Below are positions 1 to 6,484 of a stretch of 6,807 nucleotides of DNA, in pieces. Each line of letters starts with the position of its first letter. Position 1 is the first letter of the stretch. The position numbers and the translations under genes were made by a program. Under the pieces are notes generated by a model that saw nothing but the letters and a program-made list of their open reading frames with translations, did not search any database and was not told where the DNA came from. The DNA lies in contig JAKLPX010000328.1 in assembly GCA_022013635.1 (NCBI GenBank), positions 1 to 6,807 on the forward strand. The letters are read 5' to 3'. Source of the stretch: Candidatus Delongbacteria bacterium (lineage in GTDB: Bacteria; UBA4055).

Positions 1-1247
1 CAGGCAAATATAAACTCGGAAAGCAAATAAGACAGGGATTGTCAAGGATTGAAGACAGCGTAAAAAGTCTTTTGACGCCCGGAATACTATTTGAAAAATT
101 GGGCTTTAATTATATCGGTCCGGTAAACGGGCATGATCTGCCTTCTTTAATTAAAGTGCTTGAAAATATAAAAAATAAGGTATCCGGTCCGGTTTTTCTG
201 CATGTAATTACAGAAAAGGGTAAAGGCTATAAACCGGCAGAAGAAGACGAAAAAGGTACCTATCATGGCGTAAATCCCGGCATTTTAGAAGCGCAAAGAG
301 AAAAGAAAACCGGGGATATTAAGTATCAAGATGTTTTCGGCAAAACACTTTGCGAGCTTGCCGTGCAGGATAAACGACTTGTTGCCATTACAGCGGCAAT
401 GAAAATCGGTACGGGCTTAAATGAATTTGCAGAAAAATTTCCGGATAGGTTTTTTGATGTCGGAATCGCGGAAGAGCACGCTGTGACTTTCGCTGCTGCC
501 TTATCAATGAAAGGACTCAAGCCTGTTATAGCAATTTATTCGACCTTTCTTCAAAGAGCCTTCGATCAGCTGATTCACGACTGTGCTCTTCAAAAACTTG
601 ATATGATTTTAGCAATTGACAGGGCAGGATTGGTCGGAGAGGACGGACCTACACACCATGGAGTATTCGATATATCTTATCTCAGAATGATACCTAATAT
701 GATTCTTATGTCTCCGAGAAACGAGAACGAATTGAGAAATATGCTTTTTACAGCTTCAAAGAACAGAGGTTTGTTTGCAATCCGTTATCCAAGAGGTTCG
801 GGAACAGGCGACGGTATTTCCGATAAATTTGATTCCATCGAAATCGGTAAGGGAGAATTAATTAAAACAGGATGTGATGTTGCGATTTTATCTGTCGGAA
901 ATATTACCAACTCAGTTATAAAAGCTGCCGATATTCTAAAAAACTCAGGAATTGATGCTGCTGTTTACGACATGAAATTCATGAAACCTTTAGATACGGA
1001 TATTCTTAAGGAAGTTTCAAAAAAATACAAGACCATAATTACTGTCGAGGAGAATTGTTTAATCGGCGGTTTCGGATCAGCGGTTCTTGAATATTATAAT
1101 TCCGAAAGAATAAACGATCTGAAGATAGGGCGAATAGGAATTCCAGACGAATTTATTGAACACGGAAACATGAATAAACTACACGAAATGTTAAAGCTGG
1201 ATATCGTAGGTTTAACCGAAAGGATAATTGAATTTTGCAAATCATGA
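1..1247 (+). CDS. dxs: 1-deoxy-D-xylulose-5-phosphate synthase, C-terminal two thirds (5' end outside window)
   Basis: DXS is the thiamine-diphosphate enzyme that condenses pyruvate with glyceraldehyde 3-phosphate to give DXP, the first step of the MEP isoprenoid pathway, in the cytoplasm. The reading frame (first full codon at position 3) is open to the left edge with recognisable DXS sequence before the TTG at 39, so that TTG is not the start; about 200 N-terminal residues, including the diphosphate-binding motif, lie upstream. Visible signatures are FNYIGPVNGHD, the pyrimidine-domain block FDVGIAEEHAVTFAAA with its catalytic-type Glu, YSTFLQRAFDQ, AIDRAGLVGEDGPTHHG, FAIRYPRG, and the C-terminal transketolase domain with VEENCLIGGFGSA and GIPDEFIEHG. 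The end is normal and undamaged, with stop TGA at 1245-1247. A possible promoter begins just after the stop, so rimP need not depend on dxs transcription. I see no reason to doubt the assignment. Confidence 0.97.
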   Translation, partial: GKYKLGKQIRQGLSRIEDSVKSLLTPGILFEKLGFNYIGPVNGHDLPSLIKVLENIKNKVSGPVFLHVITEKGKGYKPAEEDEKGTYHGVNPGILEAQREKKTGDIKYQDVFGKTLCELAVQDKRLVAITAAMKIGTGLNEFAEKFPDRFFDVGIAEEHAVTFAAALSMKGLKPVIAIYSTFLQRAFDQLIHDCALQKLDMILAIDRAGLVGEDGPTHHGVFDISYLRMIPNMILMSPRNENELRNMLFTASKNRGLFAIRYPRGSGTGDGISDKFDSIEIGKGELIKTGCDVAILSVGNITNSVIKAADILKNSGIDAAVYDMKFMKPLDTDILKEVSKKYKTIITVEENCLIGGFGSAVLEYYNSERINDLKIGRIGIPDEFIEHGNMNKLHEMLKLDIVGLTERIIEFCKS

Positions 1248-1256
1248 AATTTTGAC

Positions 1257-1285
1257 TTGCTTTATAGTATAAAAACAGTTATATT
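1257..1285 (+). promoter_or_regulatory. Possible sigma-70-like promoter of the rimP-nusA-infB operon
   Basis: TATATT (1280-1285) matches the -10 consensus at five of six positions and is preceded, with a 17-base spacer, by TTGCTT (1257-1262), a weak -35 match. A better -35 match, TTGACT at 1252-1257, overlaps it but sits 22 bases from this -10. TATAAA at 1268-1273 is another -10 candidate without a properly spaced -35. The region is very AT-rich and directly follows the dxs stop, a sensible place for an operon promoter. If the lineage is FCB-like, its promoter consensus may differ, so the exact boxes are uncertain. Confidence 0.35.
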
Positions 1286-1314
1286 ACGGGTCGAAGCTGT
1301 GAATAAGAACTGAG

Positions 1315-1338
1315 AAGTGGGAAAAGTCCCACTTTTTT
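1315..1338 (+). terminator. Intrinsic terminator hairpin in the rimP leader, probable attenuator
   Basis: A perfect 8-bp stem is formed by AAGTGGGA (1315-1322) and TCCCACTT (1327-1334) around an AAAG loop, followed by a run of T that continues to 1338 and then TTTAT after one G. This is a textbook Rho-independent terminator. It lies between the candidate promoter and the rimP ribosome binding site, and downstream of the short dxs-rimP gap. It could end dxs transcripts, but a terminator hairpin just before rimP recurs in many bacteria; in Bacillus subtilis a NusA-dependent terminator at the equivalent place lets NusA limit its own operon. I infer the same attenuator role here. No clear competing antiterminator was found. 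Confidence 0.8.
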
Positions 1339-1344
1339 GTTTAT

Positions 1345-1354
1345 AAAAAAGGAG
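1345..1354 (+). promoter_or_regulatory. Strong Shine-Dalgarno site that decides the rimP start
   Basis: A run of six A followed by GGAG ends at 1354, six bases before the ACG codon at 1361-1363, which is ideal spacing for initiation. It lies downstream of the only upstream canonical in-frame start, TTG at 1337-1339, so it cannot serve that codon. No ATG, GTG or TTG in frame lies within normal reach after it. Confidence 0.65.
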
Positions 1355-1360
1355 TTAAAT

Positions 1361-1819
1361 ACGCCTGAAATAAGGGAAAAAATAGAAAAAGCGATAAGTC
1401 CGATAGCGGAAAAATACGGACAGGAAGTGGTAGATATCATTTTGTCTTCAAACTCGAAAGGAACGCTGATCAAAGTATCTGTAGGTTCAAAAAAGGGACC
1501 GACGGTTTCTGATCTTACTGCGATATCTAAAGATTTTAATAAACTGGCAGATTCTCCCTGCAATAAGCTCTTGTCTTCGGATTTTCAGCTTGAAGTTAGC
1601 TCTCCCGGTATAGACAGAGAACTAAGATCGTTCAGAGATTTTTACTGGAATGAGGACAGGGAAATCAGAATCCTTCTTAAAGGCGAAGAAAAGAATGTAA
1701 ATATTGAGGGAAAATTAATTCGGGCTTTGGAAAATAAAATTATACTTCTTTTCAATGATTCCGAAACCGAAATCAGTTACGCCGATATAATCAAAGCAAA
1801 GCTAAAAATTAAATTTTAA
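1361..1819 (+). CDS. rimP: Ribosome maturation factor RimP, apparent ACG start
   Basis: RimP binds the immature 30S subunit and helps assemble its central domain and pseudoknot. The product (152 residues from 1361) has the usual two-domain form: an N-terminal alpha/beta domain beginning REKIEKAISPIAEKYG, then the family signature FQLEVSSPGIDRE at about residues 75-87, and a C-terminal SH3-like barrel with the typical DIIKAKL ending. Length and N-terminus match the family, which usually has about 10-13 residues before the A/SPI...G block. The start was chosen because an excellent Shine-Dalgarno ends six bases before ACG at 1361. The upstream TTG at 1337 would add eight residues but lies in the T-run of the terminator hairpin and has no ribosome binding site. 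ACG is a very rare start; ATA codons downstream are the other possibilities, or the C is a sequencing error for ATG. Its stop is 21 bases before nusA. Confidence 0.93.
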   Translation, partial: TPEIREKIEKAISPIAEKYGQEVVDIILSSNSKGTLIKVSVGSKKGPTVSDLTAISKDFNKLADSPCNKLLSSDFQLEVSSPGIDRELRSFRDFYWNEDREIRILLKGEEKNVNIEGKLIRALENKIILLFNDSETEISYADIIKAKLKIKF

Positions 1820-1840
1820 TAAAAACGGAGGTATGATCAA

Positions 1841-3094
1841 ATGGATGCCAGAGAAGTAGTGAACGCAATTGAAGGGATTATAAAAGAAAAGAAAATCGAA
1901 AAGTCTAAGCTGAGCGAAATCGTAAAATCAATTTTTTTAAGTATATTGAAAAAGAAGTACGATATACCAGAAGAAGAAAGCGCTGAAGATTATTTTACAG
2001 TAACTTTCAATATTGATACGGGCGATGTTGAGATAATTCACGAAAGAGAGGTTGTAAAAGACGAGGATTTTGAAAAAGAAATAAGCCAAATCAAATTATC
2101 GGATGCCTTAGCTTTGGATGATGAAGCTGAAGTGGGCGACGATATTCCTGAAATTATTGATTTCGATTCTTTCGGAAGAAGACATATAATAGCAGCAAAA
2201 CAAATTTTGGCTCAGAAGATAAAGAAAGTTGAAAGAGCAAATACTTATGATACATATATCGAAAAGATCGGTGATATTATTATGGGTTCAATACATCAGA
2301 TCACTCCGAGAGAAATCAAGATTAACTATGAAGACATTGAAGTTATTATGCCTAAATCCGAATCTGTATTTAATGAAAGGTACAGAAGGGGAGAATTGAT
2401 AAAGGCAGTTATAAAGGATGTTTATTATAGGAATCAGGATGTGAAAGTTATTGTATCCAGATCCGACAGTGATTTTATCAAAAAGCTGTTTGAAACTGAA
2501 GTTCCTGAGATCAGCGACGGTATAATTGAAATTATTCAGGTAGCGAGAAGACCTGGAATTCGTTCAAAAGTGATTCTTGAAACTTTAGACTCCAGAGTTG
2601 ATCCCGTCGGAGCCTGCGTCGGTCAGAGGGGAGCGAGAATTACTGCAATTGTTTCTGAACTTAATAAAGAAAAAATAGATATCATTCAGAAAATTGATGA
2701 ACCTAAAATGTTTATAACAAGACTGCTGGGAATAAAAACCGAATATCATCTCGAACTGAATACCGATGAAAAAACAGCCGATGTGATAGTTCCGGATCAT
2801 ATTTACGACGATGTGCTTGGTTTGAAAAACAGCAATGTCGAATTAACCGAAGAAGTATCCGGCTATAAATTGAAGGTAATGACCGAAACCGAGTACGATG
2901 AACTGACAAACCTTACAATTGAAAAAGTAGAAGAGTTCACAGACGACTTGAAAGCTATGCTGTATGCAAACAATATTAAGGATGCCGAGACTTTCTACGA
3001 AACAGATAAAGATATCATTTTGGCGATTGACGGTATGGACGAAGATAAGTATAATTATATAAAGGCTACTCTTGACAGCTATTACACCGAATAA
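1841..3094 (+). CDS. nusA: Transcription termination/antitermination factor NusA
   Basis: NusA binds RNA polymerase and nascent RNA, and modulates pausing, intrinsic termination and antitermination. The 417-residue protein reads as an N-terminal polymerase-binding domain (about 1-128), an S1 domain (about 133-208), KH1 (about 225-290) with the family signature DPVGACVGQRGARI (GxxG loop at 261-264), a KH2 region (about 310-350), and one short acidic/helical C-terminal repeat (about 362-412). Only one such repeat is present, where Escherichia coli NusA has two. KH2 is odd: where NusA normally has an IGxxGQNVRLA segment, this protein has VLGLKNSNVELT, so the GxxG loop has become GLKN (327-330); the SPA motif that normally links KH1 to KH2 is also not recognisable. 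The start ATG has a GGAGG at 1827-1831, nine bases upstream. It follows rimP and probably controls the leader terminator upstream. Confidence 0.97.
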   Translation: MDAREVVNAIEGIIKEKKIEKSKLSEIVKSIFLSILKKKYDIPEEESAEDYFTVTFNIDTGDVEIIHEREVVKDEDFEKEISQIKLSDALALDDEAEVGDDIPEIIDFDSFGRRHIIAAKQILAQKIKKVERANTYDTYIEKIGDIIMGSIHQITPREIKINYEDIEVIMPKSESVFNERYRRGELIKAVIKDVYYRNQDVKVIVSRSDSDFIKKLFETEVPEISDGIIEIIQVARRPGIRSKVILETLDSRVDPVGACVGQRGARITAIVSELNKEKIDIIQKIDEPKMFITRLLGIKTEYHLELNTDEKTADVIVPDHIYDDVLGLKNSNVELTEEVSGYKLKVMTETEYDELTNLTIEKVEEFTDDLKAMLYANNIKDAETFYETDKDIILAIDGMDEDKYNYIKATLDSYYTE

Positions 3095-3407
3095 AGACGA
3101 ATTGATCAGGAAAATAAGCGCTCTGATCCACTTTTCAATAAAATCCGGGGTTGCCGTTATCGGGCAAAACAGATTGGAGCTGACTAATTTTAAAAATATC
3201 GGTTTAATCTTAATGAGCAGTCAGACCAGCGAAAATACAGAAAAAAGAATAATAAATAAAGCAGGCAGTGAAACAGCCGTAAAACTGCAAAAAGAAATCA
3301 GCCTTGAAGGATTAATTGGCAAACAGGGAGTAAAGGTAATCGGATTTACAAATTCCGAACTTCAGAGACAAATCGCAAAATTAATAAAAACATACAATGG
3401 AATCTGA
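3072..3407 (+). CDS. YlxQ-like L7Ae/L30e-family RNA-binding protein
   Basis: This 111-residue protein belongs by pattern and position to the L7Ae/L30e/Gadd45 fold proteins known as YlxQ, small RNA-binding proteins encoded between nusA and infB in many bacteria. Visible similarities to YlxQ are an opening helix ending in KSG (about 12-26), a central strand GLILMSSQTSENTEKRI (44-60) that aligns with the usual LVLLTEDASSNTAKK, and the LIGKQGVKVIGFTN segment (81-94). YlxQ from Firmicutes binds RNA; its cellular role is poorly defined. The start is uncertain. TTG at 3072 has an AAAGG six bases upstream and overlaps the end of nusA by 23 bases, whereas TTG at 3102 lies after nusA but has a weaker site. 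No ATG is available. The ylxR (DUF448) gene that often lies between nusA and ylxQ is absent. infB begins three bases after its stop. Confidence 0.85.
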   Translation: MTAITPNKDELIRKISALIHFSIKSGVAVIGQNRLELTNFKNIGLILMSSQTSENTEKRIINKAGSETAVKLQKEISLEGLIGKQGVKVIGFTNSELQRQIAKLIKTYNGI

Positions 3408-3410
3408 AAA

Positions 3411-6128
3411 ATGAAGGGTAAAAACAAACAAATATCAAAAATTGCAAAAGAGTTGGAATTATCAACGCATAAGGTTTTGGACTTCCTTCAGAAAGAACAT
3501 CCCGAGGTTGACATATCTAAACATATATTCACAAAAGTAGATGATGAGATATACGGATATATTCTGAAAAAATTCAGTCCCGAAGGATATAAAAATTTTA
3601 ACGAAAAAAAATCTCCCGAAGATGAGAAGGTAATAAGCGCTCAAAAGAAGCAAACGGATATTAAGTCAAGAATCACGGAAGAAATAGACGGTATTATGTC
3701 AGTCAAGAATGAAGGCGGTGAAGCGGATAAAAGGAGCAGAAAGCCGGGAAGAAAAGTTAAAGATGATGAAGAAAAAATAATCGAGCCTAAAAAAGAAATT
3801 CCGGAAGATAAAGAGTTATCTCCGGACAAAACAGAAGACAGAATTATTCAGAAAAAAACTACGACTGATAAAAATGAAGAAGTTCCGAAAATAGAAGGCG
3901 AAAAAAAGCCTTTTCAGAAGAAATTTCTCCATAAATCCGATAAAAAAGTTTCTTCGCTTGAAGACAAATCATCAAAATATTTTAAGAAAGATCAAACCAG
4001 AGACGCTGCATCATCACCGAAATCAACGGCAACAGATTCTGATTCAGCCGATAAAAGAGCGAAAAAAGTTAAAAAAGTTGACGACAAAGATTCTATAAAA
4101 GAAGACAAAGCTGCTAAAGGCAAGGCCGTATTTAAAAGAAGACAGCATAAAAAAGTTTCGGTTGTCGTAGCGGACGGAGATGTCGTAGTCAGCACTGACG
4201 AAACAATTAAAAGAGGCAAGAAAAGGCGTAAAAAAGATAAGGTTAATCAGGAAGAAGTAAAAGATTCCGTTAAAGACACTCTGAGCAAAATGAGTTCCGA
4301 TACAGCTAAATCCTTTAAGAAGAAAAAGAAGAGAAAATCTCAGGAAGACGGAACCGAAATAGAAGTTGAAGTAAATGTAATTAAAATTTCCGAATTTATT
4401 TCTACGGCGGAATTTGCAAAAATACTTGAAATATCTGTGACTGATGTTATTTCCAAATGCTTCTCAATGGGTATGATGATAACGATCAATCAAAGGCTGG
4501 ATAAAGAGACGATAGAATTAATAGCCGCCGAGTTTGATACCGAAGTGGAATTTGAAAGCGAGTATGACGAAGACTTCTTTTATGAAGACGAACATGAAGA
4601 TCCGAAATTGTTAAGAGAAAAAAATCCTGTGATAACAATTATGGGCCATGTGGATCACGGGAAAACTTCCTTATTGGATTATATCAGAAAAACAAAAGTC
4701 GTTTCCGGAGAATCCGGCGGTATCACTCAGCATATCGGCGCCTATGTAGTGGATTATAAAACAAAAAGTTTAACATTTCTAGACACTACCGGGCACGAAG
4801 CGTTTACGGCGATGAGATCAAGAGGCGCTAAAATAACCGATATAGTAATTATTGTTATTGCCGCAGACGACAAAGTTAACGCTCAAACCAATGAAGCCAT
4901 TGATCATGCATTACTGGCAGAAGTTCCAATCATATTCGCTATAAATAAAATGGACAGATCAAGCGCGGACGCAGAAAGAATCAGAACACAGTTATCTCAG
5001 AGAAATATTCTCGTCGAGCAGTGGGGCGGGAAATATCAATCCGTTGAGATATCGGCTAAAACCGGTCTCGGAATTGAAGAACTTCTTGACGCGATAATTC
5101 TTGAGGCTGATATGCTTGAACTTAAAGCAAATCCTTTCTGTCAGGTCATCGGAACCGTAATAGAATCTAAGCTTGATAAAGGATTAGGCATCGTTTCCAC
5201 AATTCTTATTCAGAAAGGCACATTAAAAATAGGCGATATTTTTGTATGTGGTCAATCCCATGGAAAAGTCAGAGCAATGCTTAACGAAAGGAGAGAAAAT
5301 CTTCGCGAGGCAAAACCGGCTTATCCTGTAATGACTTTGGGTTTTTCAACCCCTCCGAACGCCGGTGATACTTTCGTCGTTGTGGATAACGAACAAAAAG
5401 CAAAGGTTATAGCAAATAAAAGACAGCAGATAAACAGAGCCCAATCTCAACATAAAATCAATATTGTTACTTTGGATAATGTTTCCGAACAGATAAAATT
5501 AGGCGATATAAAAACTCTTAATCTGATCATCAAAGGAGACGCGGACGGTTCGGTTGAAGCAATTAGAGATACTCTGATGAAGGTATCGAATACAGAAGTT
5601 GCCGTTAAAATTCTTTCTAAAGGGGTCGGCGCGATAACCGAAGGCGATGTTCTGCTGGCGGAAGCTTCAGGAGCAATAATTATCGGATTCCATGTAAGAC
5701 CGAATATGAAGGCAAAAGAATTAGCTCAGCAAAAAAAAGTCGAAATAAGGATTTACAGCATCATCTATGATTTATTTCAGGATGTAAAAAACGCTCTCGA
5801 GGGTATGCTGAAACCGCTTATTACCGAAGAACTGCTTGGGACCGCAGAAGTAAGAGCAATTTTCAAAGTTCCGAAATTAGGCACAATAGCCGGTTCCTAT
5901 GTTCAATCGGGAAAAGTAATCAGAAACGCAATGCTCAAGGTTATCAGAGACGGTATTGAGATTTATCAGGGGAAACTTACTTCGCTGAAGAGATTGAAAG
6001 ATGATGCAAAAGAAGTTTCGTCCGGCTTTGAGTGCGGAATTGGAATCGAGAATTTCAACGACCTGAAAGAGAATGATATAATTGAGGTATTTGAATATAA
6101 AGAAACTCAAAGGAAACTTGAAATATGA
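3411..6128 (+). CDS. infB: Translation initiation factor IF-2
   Basis: IF2 is the GTPase that places initiator fMet-tRNA on the 30S subunit and promotes 50S joining. The 905-residue protein has a small IF2_N helical domain (about 4-60), a long Lys/Glu/Asp-rich linker (about 65-315) with basic clusters such as KKKKKRK at 303-309, a second IF2_N domain (about 321-378), and the G domain: G1 GHVDHGKT (412-419), G2 GGITQ (436-440), G3 DTTGH (458-462), G4 NKMD (512-515), G5 SAKTG (548-552). Beta-barrel domain II (about 574-665), domain III (about 695-795) with DADGSVEA-like KGDADGSVEA, and the tRNA-binding C2 domain with FECGIGIENFNDLK (873-886) complete it. The G3 Pro and the usual GVMPQT segment are altered (see findings), but GTPase residues including His462 remain. 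The start ATG lies three bases after the previous stop with only a weak GGA site; coupling to the upstream gene is likely. Its stop overlaps rbfA as ATGA. Confidence 0.98.
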   Translation: MKGKNKQISKIAKELELSTHKVLDFLQKEHPEVDISKHIFTKVDDEIYGYILKKFSPEGYKNFNEKKSPEDEKVISAQKKQTDIKSRITEEIDGIMSVKNEGGEADKRSRKPGRKVKDDEEKIIEPKKEIPEDKELSPDKTEDRIIQKKTTTDKNEEVPKIEGEKKPFQKKFLHKSDKKVSSLEDKSSKYFKKDQTRDAASSPKSTATDSDSADKRAKKVKKVDDKDSIKEDKAAKGKAVFKRRQHKKVSVVVADGDVVVSTDETIKRGKKRRKKDKVNQEEVKDSVKDTLSKMSSDTAKSFKKKKKRKSQEDGTEIEVEVNVIKISEFISTAEFAKILEISVTDVISKCFSMGMMITINQRLDKETIELIAAEFDTEVEFESEYDEDFFYEDEHEDPKLLREKNPVITIMGHVDHGKTSLLDYIRKTKVVSGESGGITQHIGAYVVDYKTKSLTFLDTTGHEAFTAMRSRGAKITDIVIIVIAADDKVNAQTNEAIDHALLAEVPIIFAINKMDRSSADAERIRTQLSQRNILVEQWGGKYQSVEISAKTGLGIEELLDAIILEADMLELKANPFCQVIGTVIESKLDKGLGIVSTILIQKGTLKIGDIFVCGQSHGKVRAMLNERRENLREAKPAYPVMTLGFSTPPNAGDTFVVVDNEQKAKVIANKRQQINRAQSQHKINIVTLDNVSEQIKLGDIKTLNLIIKGDADGSVEAIRDTLMKVSNTEVAVKILSKGVGAITEGDVLLAEASGAIIIGFHVRPNMKAKELAQQKKVEIRIYSIIYDLFQDVKNALEGMLKPLITEELLGTAEVRAIFKVPKLGTIAGSYVQSGKVIRNAMLKVIRDGIEIYQGKLTSLKRLKDDAKEVSSGFECGIGIENFNDLKENDIIEVFEYKETQRKLEI

Positions 6129-6484
6129 CAGGATCAAAACGATTAAATAGAATTTCTTCCGAGTTGAAGAAAACAATTTCGAAGATCATTTTTTACGACC
6201 TGAATGTCGAGGAATTAAAATTAGCTTCGATCAATCATGTAAAGATGAGTCCCGACCTTTCCGTTGCGAGCGTTTATTTTACTGCGATCAAAACCGAAAA
6301 GAACGGTATTGAAGAAATTGATAGATTGTTCAGGCTGAATAATAAGAGTATCAGGATGAAAATCCCTAAATATCTTAGTTTGAGGATCGTTCCTGAAATC
6401 AGATTTTTTTACGATGATACGCTTGATAATGTTTATAAAATTGAAGAATTATTGAATTCCATCAAAAAAGATAATGATGACTGA
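6125..6484 (+). CDS. rbfA: 30S ribosome-binding factor RbfA
   Basis: RbfA is a small KH-fold protein that binds immature 30S subunits near the 5' helix of 16S rRNA and is needed for late maturation, in the same pathway as RimP. The 119-residue product starts with the usual helical KRLNRISSELKKTISKII segment, then has the family core VKMSPDLSVASVYFT (39-53) and the closing SLRIVPEIRFFYDD (85-98), which is nearly the textbook RbfA block. It lacks the long tail seen in Escherichia coli RbfA. The Ala-x-Gly kink of the RbfA KH fold appears replaced by Asn-Asn-Lys at 72-74. The ATG overlaps the infB stop (ATGA at 6125-6128), with AAAGGA about ten bases upstream inside infB, so translation is probably coupled. 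The gene overlaps the next one as well. Confidence 0.94.
   Translation: MTGSKRLNRISSELKKTISKIIFYDLNVEELKLASINHVKMSPDLSVASVYFTAIKTEKNGIEEIDRLFRLNNKSIRMKIPKYLSLRIVPEIRFFYDDTLDNVYKIEELLNSIKKDNDD

Noticed and set aside
39..41. TTG as start of dxs
   Set aside because: The frame is open to the window edge with DXS-like sequence before it, and DXS is about 200 residues longer at its N-terminus.
1258..1266. boxA-like TGCTTTATA that might load Nus factors on the leader
   Set aside because: It lies within the candidate promoter, probably upstream of the transcription start, and the match is weak in AT-rich DNA.
1276..1312. CAGTT/AACTG inverted repeat as a possible antiterminator stem
   Set aside because: It is only five base pairs with a long loop, overlaps the -10 candidate, and does not compete with the terminator stem.
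1337..1339. TTG as start of rimP
   Set aside because: It lies in the terminator T-run, has no ribosome binding site, and the strong Shine-Dalgarno is downstream of it.
1279..1563. Reverse-strand open frame opposite rimP
   Set aside because: It is antisense to a confident gene, resembles no family I know and has no plausible start context; a shadow frame.
1833..1859. Eight-codon ORF beginning at ATG 1833 just before nusA
   Set aside because: The GGAGG is only one base from this ATG, too close for initiation; the nusA ATG at 1841 has proper spacing.
3992..4219. Reverse-strand open frame opposite the IF2 linker, Ser/Leu-rich and membrane-like
   Set aside because: Its hydrophobic look arises from the complement of Lys/Glu/Asp codons in the linker, not from a real gene.
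5877..6176. Reverse-strand open frame across the infB-rbfA junction
   Set aside because: It is antisense to two well-supported coding regions and its composition follows from their complement.
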